NCBI GenBank assembly: GCA_902826685.1 | Contig: CADEFT010000021.1 | Span: forward strand, 27,594-91,593 | Length of the DNA: 64,000 nt | Origin: an uncultured Acidobacteriota bacterium | GTDB lineage: Bacteria; Acidobacteriota; Terriglobia; Bryobacterales; Bryobacteraceae | Reading direction: 5' to 3' | Shown here: piece by piece, positions 1 to 7,084 of the stretch | Layout: each line of letters opens with the position of its first letter | How positions within the stretch are numbered: the first letter of the stretch is position 1 | Notes under the pieces: generated by a model | What the model was told of the DNA's origin: nothing | Database searches by the model: none | What the model saw: the letters and a program-made list of their open reading frames with translations, nothing else | Program-made: the position numbers and the translations under genes

Positions 1-1611
1 CTCGGTGGCGCTGGCGCTTCGAACTCCGGGAAGACTTCGCAGGCGCGCGAGCGCTTCCTCGAAGTAGACAAGCTGCCGCTTGCCTGCTTCGTAGCTGGTG
101 CCTTCCAGAGATACGTTTACGGTAACGATTCCCCTCGGGTCAAAGCCACGGTCTTTGTCCATCAGTTGGACGAACGCGCGGCCGGCCGATAGCGACGCCG
201 TGAGAAGAACGATAGTCAGTGCCACCTGCACGGCGGTTAGAGACCGGCCGGCCGTTGCGAAGGCACGGAAGTGGCCGAGAGACAAAACCGGAAACGCGCC
301 GGATAGCAAGCCCGTGACAATCGAGACTGCCAGGCTGAAGGCCAGAATGCGGCCGTCGAGAATGGAATAGGAAAGGGCCGCGAGCGGGGGCGGCTGAACC
401 CTGGCCGCGATGGAAGCGATCCCGGCGGCCAGAAGCAGGCCGGCCAAACCACCCGCGACCGACAGCATCAGGCACTCGGTCAGCAACTGCTGGATGAGCC
501 TTGTCCGGCTTGCTCCCAGGGCGGAACGAATGGAGAGTTCCGCGGTGCGGCCGGCAATCCGTGCCATCAGCAGGTTTGCCACATTCGTGCATGCGATCGT
601 CAGGACCAGCACGACCCCGGCCATGAGCATCAGCGAAGCGGCACCGGACGAGCCCAAGAGGCTATCTCTGAGAGACCGCATCCGTGGGAGCGGATCCGCG
701 CTCCTGCCGCGATTGGGCGAATGGCGCGCCACATCGGCGTCAAAACCGGCACGGGCTTCCGCCCAGGACAACCCCGGTTTCAGCCGCGCCACGGTGGCCC
801 AACCGTTGTTACCCGCCGAGTAATGCGCCGGTTGCCAGAGAACGGTATCGCGCGGATAGTCGAATCCGGACGGTGCGACGCCGATAATCGTCAAAGGCTT
901 TCCATCCACGTGCACCGTGGAATTCAAAGCGGCCGGGCCGCCCGCAAAAAGTTGCTGCCAAAGCCCGTAGCTGATCACCGCCACATTGTTTTGGCCTGGG
1001 CTGTCCTCTCCCAGCACGAAGGCGCGTCCCAGCGCCGCGGGTGCGCCCAGCGTCGCGAAGAAGTTCCAGGAGACGCGTGCCGCGTGAGCGCGGATCGCTT
1101 CGTGCGCTCCACCAAGATTGACATCCTTCTCCTCGACAAGCGCCGCGCTCATCAAATAAGTGCTTTGCCGCTGCCACCGGTGGAACTCCGTGGAGCTGTC
1201 ATGAGGAGGAATGAACTCGTTCGGATGAAACGACGCCAGCCGGTCCGGCTCGTGAAACGGAAGGGAACTCAGGAACAGGGTATGGACGACGCTGAACCCT
1301 CCGGTCGCGCCTCCGATGCCAACGGCCAGCGCCGCAATCGCGAACCCGGTGTGCCATGGGTTCAAGGACCAAAGCCTGAGCGCGTGCGTGCCATCCTGAA
1401 TCGCTTCCCGTGCGATTTGTACCGGAATCGAGCGAGCCAGGTCCGCCAACAGGCGAATCCAGAGCAAGGTCAGCCCCCCAATCCCGCTCGTTTCCGCCAG
1501 TTCGTCCCGAAACGCGCTCTCCATCGCGCCGGCGTAGCGATCGTGAAAGGTGGCTGGGAAGATCCGGAGCAGCCACCGGTAGAGCCGGATTGAAAGTGCG
1601 GGATCAGGCAT
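1..1611 (-). CDS. ADOP-type ABC transporter permease (MacB/FtsX-like), 3' end outside window
   Basis: The frame from the ATG at 1609-1611 stays open to base 1 (537 codons), so the C-terminal part lies beyond the left edge. The N-terminus (LYRWLLRIFPATFHDRY, then FRDELAE) matches the cytoplasmic leader of acidobacterial duplicated orphan permeases. A first membrane segment follows (FAIAALAVGIGGATGG), then a MacB-like periplasmic core (GRAFVLGEDSPGQNNVAVIS, FDYPRDTVLWQP) and the first FtsX block (VLVLTIACTNVANLLMARIA, RTAELSIRSALGASR). The family consists of large inner-membrane permeases without their own ATPase; the substrate is unknown, and macrolide or peptide export is usually only presumed. 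The start overlaps the PadR gene by 8 bases, so the two are translationally coupled. Family call firm, substrate unknown. Confidence 0.9.
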   Translation of the reverse strand, partial: MPDPALSIRLYRWLLRIFPATFHDRYAGAMESAFRDELAETSGIGGLTLLWIRLLADLARSIPVQIAREAIQDGTHALRLWSLNPWHTGFAIAALAVGIGGATGGFSVVHTLFLSSLPFHEPDRLASFHPNEFIPPHDSSTEFHRWQRQSTYLMSAALVEEKDVNLGGAHEAIRAHAARVSWNFFATLGAPAALGRAFVLGEDSPGQNNVAVISYGLWQQLFAGGPAALNSTVHVDGKPLTIIGVAPSGFDYPRDTVLWQPAHYSAGNNGWATVARLKPGLSWAEARAGFDADVARHSPNRGRSADPLPRMRSLRDSLLGSSGAASLMLMAGVVLVLTIACTNVANLLMARIAGRTAELSIRSALGASRTRLIQQLLTECLMLSVAGGLAGLLLAAGIASIAARVQPPPLAALSYSILDGRILAFSLAVSIVTGLLSGAFPVLSLGHFRAFATAGRSLTAVQVALTIVLLTASLSAGRAFVQLMDKDRGFDPRGIVTVNVSLEGTSYEAGKRQLVYFEEALARLRSLPGVRSASATE

Positions 1612-1948
1612 GCTTCGGCCTCCCAAACCGATCCGCGGCGAGTTTCGCCAAGTCACTCATTCGGGCGGCTTCTAACTGCATCGTCTTCCGCCCAAGTTTG
1701 GTGATCCGGTAGTAACGCCGGCGCTCGTCGTCCAGGTGCGGATCGGGCCGGTCCTCGGCTTCCTCGATCAGCCCCAGTTCCAGAAGCCTGGCGATCGATC
1801 CATAGAGCGCGCCGGGTCCGAGCTTCAGGGCGCCTCCGGTCCGCGCCGCCACTTCGCGCTTGATGGCGTAGCCATGCCGGTCGCCGGCGCCAAGGGAAAG
1901 CAGAATGTGAAAATGCGCTGGCGGCAGGGAGAGATCCGGTGGTGGCAT
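1604..1948 (-). CDS. PadR family transcriptional regulator
   Basis: A 114-residue PadR-type winged-helix repressor. Visible motifs are ILLSLGAGDRHGYAIKREV (helix-turn-helix start), LGPGALYGSIARLLELGLI (recognition helix and wing) and DDERRRYYRITKLGRK (wing end). The C-terminal dimerisation helix is short, as in PadR-s1 proteins linked to ADOP permeases in Acidobacteria. It is the first gene of a two-gene operon with the permease, whose start lies inside this gene's end. The ATG at 1948 sits inside an inverted repeat that also covers the probable -10 box, which suggests autorepression. No clear Shine-Dalgarno sequence precedes the start, so the leader may be very short. The inducer is unknown. 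Confidence 0.93.
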   Translation of the reverse strand: MPPPDLSLPPAHFHILLSLGAGDRHGYAIKREVAARTGGALKLGPGALYGSIARLLELGLIEEAEDRPDPHLDDERRRYYRITKLGRKTMQLEAARMSDLAKLAADRFGRPKHA

Positions 1949-1973
1949 ACTAGTACAGAATGAGACCTAGTAT
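1947..1973 (-). promoter_or_regulatory. Candidate PadR operator (inverted repeat)
   Basis: ATACTAG (1947-1953) and CTAGTAT (1967-1973) form a perfect 7-base inverted repeat with a 13-base spacer. It overlaps both the padR start codon and the predicted -10 element. PadR proteins typically bind such A/T-rich dyads in their own promoters. The repeat is seen; binding is inferred. Confidence 0.6.
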
Positions 1974-1998
1974 GGTATTGGCTGACTGTCTATGTCAA
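1969..1998 (-). promoter_or_regulatory. Candidate sigma-70 promoter of padR-permease operon
   Basis: Reading leftwards, a perfect -35 TTGACA (1998-1993) is followed after 18 bases by CATACT (1974-1969), 4 of 6 matches to TATAAT. The -10 box lies within the right arm of the inverted repeat, so a bound regulator would block it. The implied 5' leader is only about 14 bases. Confidence 0.55.
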
Positions 1999-2038
1999 GG
2001 CGGGGCGCCCGAGGGAAGCGCCCCGCGGTGGCAGGCAA

Positions 2039-2770
2039 TCAGTATCCGGCCGCCGGCGCTTCCTCGCCCACGAACTGGCCGTTGCGATAGGTATTGATGC
2101 ACTTGGGGTGCGTGAACACCGAGCCGCCGTCGATGCCGTACACGATGTCGTCCGCCGTGGCGCCGCCCGATGGATTCATCCCGGCCATGTGTCTTACCCG
2201 CTTGGCGACTTCATGATCGGCGCACGAGGTGTCGCCGGAGACGCCCAGACCGCCCACGATTTTGCCGTCCTTGTAGAGTGGAACGCCGCCGCCGAAAAAG
2301 ATCAGGCCGCCGGCGATCTTGTTCTTGCCCGCCTGCGCTCCAGGGCTCTGTAGCGCGGTGGGGTCGAATAGATTCGACTGGCCCAGGCTCCACAGCGAAT
2401 GTCCCGGTTGCGTAAACGTGTAAAGCCGCGCGGTGGAAAGAGCGAAACTGTCGAGACTGAAGGCGTTCGCGGTATAGGCCTTGGCCTTGGCGATCGCCTG
2501 GCTGCCGGGCCACACCTGCGAAGCGTCGCTGGTGGATGTGGTGAAAGCGCAGACTTCTCCATCGCGGTTGACGACGGCGCCCCACATGCGCGCTCCATTG
2601 AACAAACCTCCCACCGTGCCGCCCAGCGCGCCGGATAGCGCCGGTGCCCCGCTCAGATAGGTTTTCAATTGGGATTCGGTGGGCAGGTCAGCGCATTTGG
2701 AATTGCCCTGGCCCTGGGCGAAGACTGGCGCGGCGAGCGCGGCGAGGATCGCCGCAAATCTATAGCTCAT
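2039..2770 (-). CDS. Secreted GlcG/HbpS-like heme-binding family protein
   Basis: A 243-residue protein with a signal peptide (MSYRFAAILAALAAPVFAQ). Residues about 60-215 carry the GlcG/HbpS family pattern, including GGLIFFGGGVPLYKDGKIVG and LGVSGDTSCADHEVAKRV. The family includes the haem-binding regulator-associated HbpS and GlcG of glycolate operons; many secreted members have no assigned reaction. An AAGGAG ribosome binding site lies 10 bases before the start. An 8-base inverted repeat just upstream (2787-2822) ends two bases before that site. Single gene between padR and the kinase gene. Family call is good, role unknown. Confidence 0.8.
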   Translation of the reverse strand: MSYRFAAILAALAAPVFAQGQGNSKCADLPTESQLKTYLSGAPALSGALGGTVGGLFNGARMWGAVVNRDGEVCAFTTSTSDASQVWPGSQAIAKAKAYTANAFSLDSFALSTARLYTFTQPGHSLWSLGQSNLFDPTALQSPGAQAGKNKIAGGLIFFGGGVPLYKDGKIVGGLGVSGDTSCADHEVAKRVRHMAGMNPSGGATADDIVYGIDGGSVFTHPKCINTYRNGQFVGEEAPAAGY

Positions 2771-2786
2771 TGTGATGGTACTCCTT

Positions 2787-2822
2787 GGTTTTTGGCGGAC
2801 ATACTATCCTGCTACAAAAACC
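2787..2822 (-). repeat. Inverted repeat in the leader of the GlcG-like gene
   Basis: GGTTTTTG (2787-2794) and CAAAAACC (2815-2822) are perfect 8-base arms around a 20-base loop. In the transcript the stem would end two bases before the AAGGAG ribosome binding site. It could be an operator or a weak leader stem-loop. Confidence 0.35.
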
Positions 2823-2848
2823 GTCTATTTGGATCGCGAATGGGATCT

Positions 2849-3475
2849 TTATTTCGCCAGAAGAATCGCGAATTCCGCCCCACCTTCGGACCGGTTGCGA
2901 ACCGACACATGGCCGCCGTTGCGTTCCACCAGCGATCGCACGATGTGCAGGCCTAACCCGGAACTGGATGGCTTGGTCGAAAAATGCGGCTCGAAAATCC
3001 GTGCCAGGATCGCCGGAGCGATACCCGGCCCGTTGTCCGACACCGTGATTTGCAGTTCTTCGCCTTCCCGCGCGGCGCTCACCATCACGCGTCCGCCCCT
3101 GGGCATGGCCTGGGCCGAATTCAGCAGCAGATTGACCAGAATGCGCTCCCACTCCGCCGGATTGCCTGGGACGGCCACGGTCGCGTTGCCTGAAACTTCA
3201 AACTCCACCGGCGGCAAACGGGTGGCCTCGAGCAGATCGCGCGCAAACTGGATGGCGCTTTCGGCGACCGGGCGAAACGGTGTAGGCGCCGCGTGCCGTT
3301 CCACCAGTCCGCGCACCAGCCGCTGCCCGTGTTCGGCGCTGCGCTGCACCGCGCCGGCCGCCACGGCCCATCGCGGATCGCCCGCAATCAGATCGGCGGC
3401 GTCGAGAATGGTCTGGAACACGTTGCTGAGATCGTGTACGACGCCACGCAGATTGAGGTCCGATTCGTCGGTCAT
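2849..3475 (-). CDS. Minimal soluble sensor histidine kinase without input domain
   Basis: The product is 208 residues from the ATG at 3475, chosen because it forms an ATGA overlap with the aroA stop; a longer frame runs further into aroA. The protein goes straight into a short dimerisation/phospho-acceptor region (RGVVHDLSNVFQTI, His14) and a HATPase_c domain with N box (NLLLNSAQAM), G1 (DNGPGIAP), F box (FEPHFST) and G2 (GLGLHIVRSL). No sensor, HAMP or membrane segment is present, so it must be soluble and take its signal from a partner. No response regulator is adjacent. Translational coupling to aroA is unusual. Kinase fold is certain; the partner is unknown. Confidence 0.88.
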   Translation of the reverse strand: MTDESDLNLRGVVHDLSNVFQTILDAADLIAGDPRWAVAAGAVQRSAEHGQRLVRGLVERHAAPTPFRPVAESAIQFARDLLEATRLPPVEFEVSGNATVAVPGNPAEWERILVNLLLNSAQAMPRGGRVMVSAAREGEELQITVSDNGPGIAPAILARIFEPHFSTKPSSSGLGLHIVRSLVERNGGHVSVRNRSEGGAEFAILLAK

Positions 3476-4752
3476 GCCGATAGCTCGCGGAGCAGTTGAT
3501 AGAACTCCGGGAACGAAATCGAAGCCGCGCCCGGGTCCTCGATCGTACAAGGGCCGCCGGCGATCAGGCTGGCGACGGAAAAAGCCATGGCGATGCGGTG
3601 ATCTCCGAACGAATCGAGCGCGGCGGCGTGGAACGTCTGCTTTCCGGGAATCTCGAAGCCGTCTTGCTTCACGTGAACCGTGATGCCCATGCGTTGCAGG
3701 TTTTCGGCGATGGCGGCGATACGGTCGGTTTCCTTGACCCGCAGTTCGCCCGCGTCGCGCACGATCAGTCCCTGCTCGCTTACCGCGCCGAGAATCGACA
3801 GAACGGGAATTTCGTCGATGAGCGCGGCGGTGACGGATTTCTCCATCACCCCGCCCTGCCAGCGCGCCGATTCCACGATGAGATCGCCGGAAAGTTCGCG
3901 CGAGCCTTCGGCCAGTTGCGCGATCCGGATGCGCGCGCCACCCGCCGCCAGGAAATCGAGCAGCACCGAGCGTGTGGGGTTCAGCCCCACGCCGTGAATG
4001 ACGATGCGGGAATTGGGCACCAGGGTTCCCGCCACCAGGAAAAACGCGGCCGAGGAAAGATCGCCGGGCACGGCCAGTTCACGCGCCATCAGGCGCGGCC
4101 GTCCTTGAATCGAGATGACGCCCTTGATCGAGGTCACCTCGGCGCCGAAATCCTGCAGGGCCAGTTCGGAGTGATCGCGCGTGACGATGGGTTCGCGCAC
4201 CGTCGTTACCCCGCCGGCATAAAGGCCGGCGAACAGGACGCAGCTTTTGACCTGCGCGCTGGCCACCGGCAGCGGATAGTCGATTGCCTCGAGCGGCCGC
4301 CCGTCGACGGTAAGAGGAGGAAACTTCCCGTCGCGCGCTTCGATGTGCGCGCCCATTTGCGCCAGCGGCGTCAGGATGCGCGCCATCGGACGCCGGCTCA
4401 ACGACTCATCCCCGCCAATCGTGGTGCGAAACGGCTGCGCCGCCAGAATGCCGCTCAGCATGCGAATGGTGGAGCCTGAGTTACCCGCATCGAGCGCCGC
4501 CGCCGGAGCCTTCAATCCGTCAAGCCCCACGCCGTGTACCGTGATTTCCGTCCCGTTCTTTTCCACGCCAGCGCCCAGCGCCTGCATACAGCCGAGTGTC
4601 GAATGGCAATCGGCGCCGGTGGAAAAGTTGTGCAGCTTCGAAGTTCCTTCGGCGATGGAGGCCAGCATGGCGTAGCGATGGGAGATGGATTTGTCGCCCG
4701 GCAGCTTCACCGCGCCCCTGAGCGCGCGCACCGGTTGGATGGTTTCAGTCAT
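3472..4752 (-). CDS. aroA: 3-phosphoshikimate 1-carboxyvinyltransferase (EPSP synthase)
   Basis: A full-length 426-residue EPSP synthase, which transfers enolpyruvyl from PEP to shikimate-3-phosphate in aromatic amino-acid synthesis (cytoplasm). Hallmarks are LPGDKSISHRY near residue 18 (phosphate/PEP binding), LDAGNSGSTIRMLSG near 90 (a Ser where many enzymes have Thr), GGDESLSRRPM near 118 and LRVKETDRIAAIAENL near 345. The start is the first ATG after the divergent gap to the deoxyhypusine-synthase-like gene; a TACAAT-like -10 (complement of 4764-4769) lies in that gap. The stop overlaps the start of the small kinase gene by 4 bases. No other aro gene is adjacent. Confidence 0.96.
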   Translation of the reverse strand: MTETIQPVRALRGAVKLPGDKSISHRYAMLASIAEGTSKLHNFSTGADCHSTLGCMQALGAGVEKNGTEITVHGVGLDGLKAPAAALDAGNSGSTIRMLSGILAAQPFRTTIGGDESLSRRPMARILTPLAQMGAHIEARDGKFPPLTVDGRPLEAIDYPLPVASAQVKSCVLFAGLYAGGVTTVREPIVTRDHSELALQDFGAEVTSIKGVISIQGRPRLMARELAVPGDLSSAAFFLVAGTLVPNSRIVIHGVGLNPTRSVLLDFLAAGGARIRIAQLAEGSRELSGDLIVESARWQGGVMEKSVTAALIDEIPVLSILGAVSEQGLIVRDAGELRVKETDRIAAIAENLQRMGITVHVKQDGFEIPGKQTFHAAALDSFGDHRIAMAFSVASLIAGGPCTIEDPGAASISFPEFYQLLRELSA

Positions 4753-4801
4753 GGGGACATTCCATTGTACTTTGCCCGGTTCAGTTGCTAAGGTCGTGTC
4801 G

Positions 4802-6046
4802 ATGAAGAAGAAAACTCATGGAGCGGGACACAGCGCCGTACGCACGCGGCGCGTGGATGAATGTACCTCGCTCGAGCAATTGCTGACCGGCAGCCTGCCC
4901 TCTTTTGGCGGCGCATTCCTGCGCCGCGTGTACACGCTGCTCGATCAGGCGGTGGGCATGGGATGTCCCATGACGCTTTCGGTCTCCGGTCCGGTCACCG
5001 TCAGCGGCCAGCACCAGGCGTGGCTGATTCCGCTGCTCGAATCGGGATGGGTGGCCTATCTCAGCACGACCGATGCGGTGTGCTATCACGATGGCCACCG
5101 CGCGCTCCGGCATCACGCCAAGGATCCGATCTTCGAGGTGCCCATCTGGAGCGACGACGGCGCGCTGCGCGACCAGGGCACCATTCGCGTGACCGATATG
5201 GCGTTCGCCGAACAGGTGCTGCTCGACCAGGATGCCTATCTGTCGGCCATTCTGCGGCGGCCCGAGTTTCAGAAAAAAATGACCGGTACCGAACTGCGCC
5301 ATCTGCTCGGTCAACACTACGGCGAACAGGAAAAGGCGCTCGGCGTCGAGGGGGGCTTGCTTGCCGCCTGTCATCGCCTGTCGATTCCGGTGCTGGTGGG
5401 CGCGCCTGGCGACGGCAGCGTGTTTCTGAATTCGATGAAGCTATGGGCGATGACCCGCGCCGGTCTTCTCGACGGCTATGCCTTCGAACTCGACCTGCAT
5501 GCCGAGGTCTTCGAGTCGTGCGCCTATCACCGTTGGGGACTGTTTGAGGACAAGGTGGGAAAGCTGGCGGCGCTGGTGCTGGGCGGCGGGGTGCCGAAGA
5601 ATTACAACCTGCAGCCGGAGCCGGCGCTAGGCCAGGTGCTTGGCCTGCCCGATATTCGCGGCTACTACTTCGACGTGCAGATTGTCTCGGCTCCGGTGAC
5701 CGACGGGTCGCTCTCCGGATGTCCACCGGCCGAAGCCGTCACCTGGGGCAAGGTGGATAAAGACGTGTACACCAAGACCACCGAAAGCATGCAGGCCGAT
5801 TATTCGATGGTGATGCCGTTTCTGGTCAAGGCGCTGCTCGACAAGCGAGCGAGGTTTGAGCGTCTGCGCGAAGAGATCGGGGAAAAGAAGCTGTTCGCCG
5901 CGCACCCGGAAGCGCGCGGCTATCTGAGGCCGCGCGAGGGCTACAGGCTGTTTGAAAAGCGCGACCGGCTGGTGGCGCGCCTGTTCGAAGACGTCAGGAA
6001 GAACCGCAAATGGCTGCTCAAATCCATTGAGGAGCGGACCCGCTAG
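4802..6046 (+). CDS. Bacterial deoxyhypusine synthase-like protein
   Basis: A 414-residue protein of the deoxyhypusine synthase family. The catalytic lysine context is kept (EAVTWGKVDKD, Lys317; the eukaryotic enzyme has AVSWGKI), as are the NAD-site motifs ALVLGGGVPKNYNLQ and TDGSLSGCPPAEA. Bacteria lack eIF5A, so these homologues are thought to transfer the aminobutyl group to other amines; some relatives make homospermidine. The start at 4802 (MKKKTHGAG) is preferred to an upstream in-frame ATG at 4685 because the upstream stretch lies inside the divergent aroA gene and an AAGG precedes 4802. The gene stands alone on the plus strand and ends in a hairpin. Confidence 0.88.
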   Translation: MKKKTHGAGHSAVRTRRVDECTSLEQLLTGSLPSFGGAFLRRVYTLLDQAVGMGCPMTLSVSGPVTVSGQHQAWLIPLLESGWVAYLSTTDAVCYHDGHRALRHHAKDPIFEVPIWSDDGALRDQGTIRVTDMAFAEQVLLDQDAYLSAILRRPEFQKKMTGTELRHLLGQHYGEQEKALGVEGGLLAACHRLSIPVLVGAPGDGSVFLNSMKLWAMTRAGLLDGYAFELDLHAEVFESCAYHRWGLFEDKVGKLAALVLGGGVPKNYNLQPEPALGQVLGLPDIRGYYFDVQIVSAPVTDGSLSGCPPAEAVTWGKVDKDVYTKTTESMQADYSMVMPFLVKALLDKRARFERLREEIGEKKLFAAHPEARGYLRPREGYRLFEKRDRLVARLFEDVRKNRKWLLKSIEERTR

Positions 6047-6060
6047 GAATCCGCTCCTTC
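6029..6060. terminator. Candidate bidirectional terminator hairpin
   Basis: GGAGCGGA (6031-6038) and TCCGCTCC (6050-6057) form a perfect 8-base stem, extended by one A-T pair, with an 11-base loop. It spans the stop codon of the deoxyhypusine synthase-like gene and lies between two convergent genes. The T-tract is poor (TTC), so efficiency is uncertain. Confidence 0.4.
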
Positions 6061-6068
6061 CCGGATTC

Positions 6069-7070
6069 TTACGAATCGCTGAGAGCCGCCACCAGCGCAC
6101 CCTTGGCGGTGGAGTACAGCGGATTGGCCGCCAGCCGCACTTCCGAAACGGCGATGGGGAAATCCGATGCCTTCAGCGTCTTTTCAAAGCGCTCGCGGAA
6201 TCCGCGCGGCATGGCGCTGCCGCCGGCCAGCACCAGCGGAATCGGCCGGCCGAGTTTCGGCAGGGTCTTGGCGTTGCCCAGCGACTCGTTGAGCCCCGCC
6301 ACCAGCGAATTGATCATGTCTTCGTAATAGACGCTGATCACCTGCTTCACCTTGTCGGCGAAGTGGCCGTTGAAGTGGAAGTCGTTCTCCTTGGCGATGC
6401 GCACGCGAGTGGCGATTTCGCCCACCGCCGTGGCGGCGCTGGAGTCGATGAAATCGCCGGCCTTGGCCACGCTGAACGTCAGCACCGGCACCGACAGATA
6501 GGACAGGCACACGTTGCAGAGTCCGCCGCCGCAACTGATGCCGATGCCGGTGTAGTTGGAGCCTTCCATTTCGGCGTACACCACCGCCAGGCCTTCGTGA
6601 ATCGGACGGACCTCGTAGCCCATCCGCGTCAGAATGCCTTTCACCGACGCTTCGTGATAGGTGGTGTTTTCGTCGCTCCCTTTGGGCGCCGAAGGAACGC
6701 TGAAGTAAACCTTGCGCCCCGCGCCCGCGCCTTCGCCCAACAGGTTGCGGAAGATGAGCGACATCTGCTGTTCCGATTCCGGCTCGGCGGGATTGAGCAC
6801 GCCCGCGCGCATGGGCCGGCGCATTTCCTGGCCCAGCAGATCGGCGAATCGTTCCGATTCGTTGCCATGCACGATCAGGTCGCTACCCTGCACGGTGAAG
6901 GGGATGTTCTCCTTGCGCAGCACACCCTCGGTGATCTTGGAAAACGGGATGCGCACGAAGGCGTTCAACTGCGTGTGGTAGTCGAACTCTTCCTGGTTGC
7001 GCCGCGCCAACACGACGCGGCTGGTGCCGACGTCGAGGCCAATCGCATTGCTGACTTCCTGGGTAATCAT
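6069..7070 (-). CDS. Actin/Hsp70-superfamily ATPase (MreB/ParM/FtsA-like), unassigned
   Basis: A 333-residue cytoplasmic protein of the actin-like ATPase fold. The phosphate-1 loop (NAIGLDVGTSRVVLARR), a phosphate-2-like segment (GIGISCGGGLCNVCL) and the adenosine motif (IPLVLAGGSAMPRGF) are in order. Phosphate-2 lacks the usual Asp before the glycines. It could be filament-forming or a regulatory ATPase; I cannot assign it to MreB, MamK, FtsA or PilM. The start at 7070 (MITQEVSNAIG) is preferred because upstream in-frame sequence lies inside the preceding amidase gene. It follows the amidase by 14 bases, so they form an operon, suggesting a role in positioning or controlling peptidoglycan cleavage. 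Confidence 0.8.
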   Translation of the reverse strand: MITQEVSNAIGLDVGTSRVVLARRNQEEFDYHTQLNAFVRIPFSKITEGVLRKENIPFTVQGSDLIVHGNESERFADLLGQEMRRPMRAGVLNPAEPESEQQMSLIFRNLLGEGAGAGRKVYFSVPSAPKGSDENTTYHEASVKGILTRMGYEVRPIHEGLAVVYAEMEGSNYTGIGISCGGGLCNVCLSYLSVPVLTFSVAKAGDFIDSSAATAVGEIATRVRIAKENDFHFNGHFADKVKQVISVYYEDMINSLVAGLNESLGNAKTLPKLGRPIPLVLAGGSAMPRGFRERFEKTLKASDFPIAVSEVRLAANPLYSTAKGALVAALSDS

Positions 7071-7084
7071 AACAATCTCTGTCC

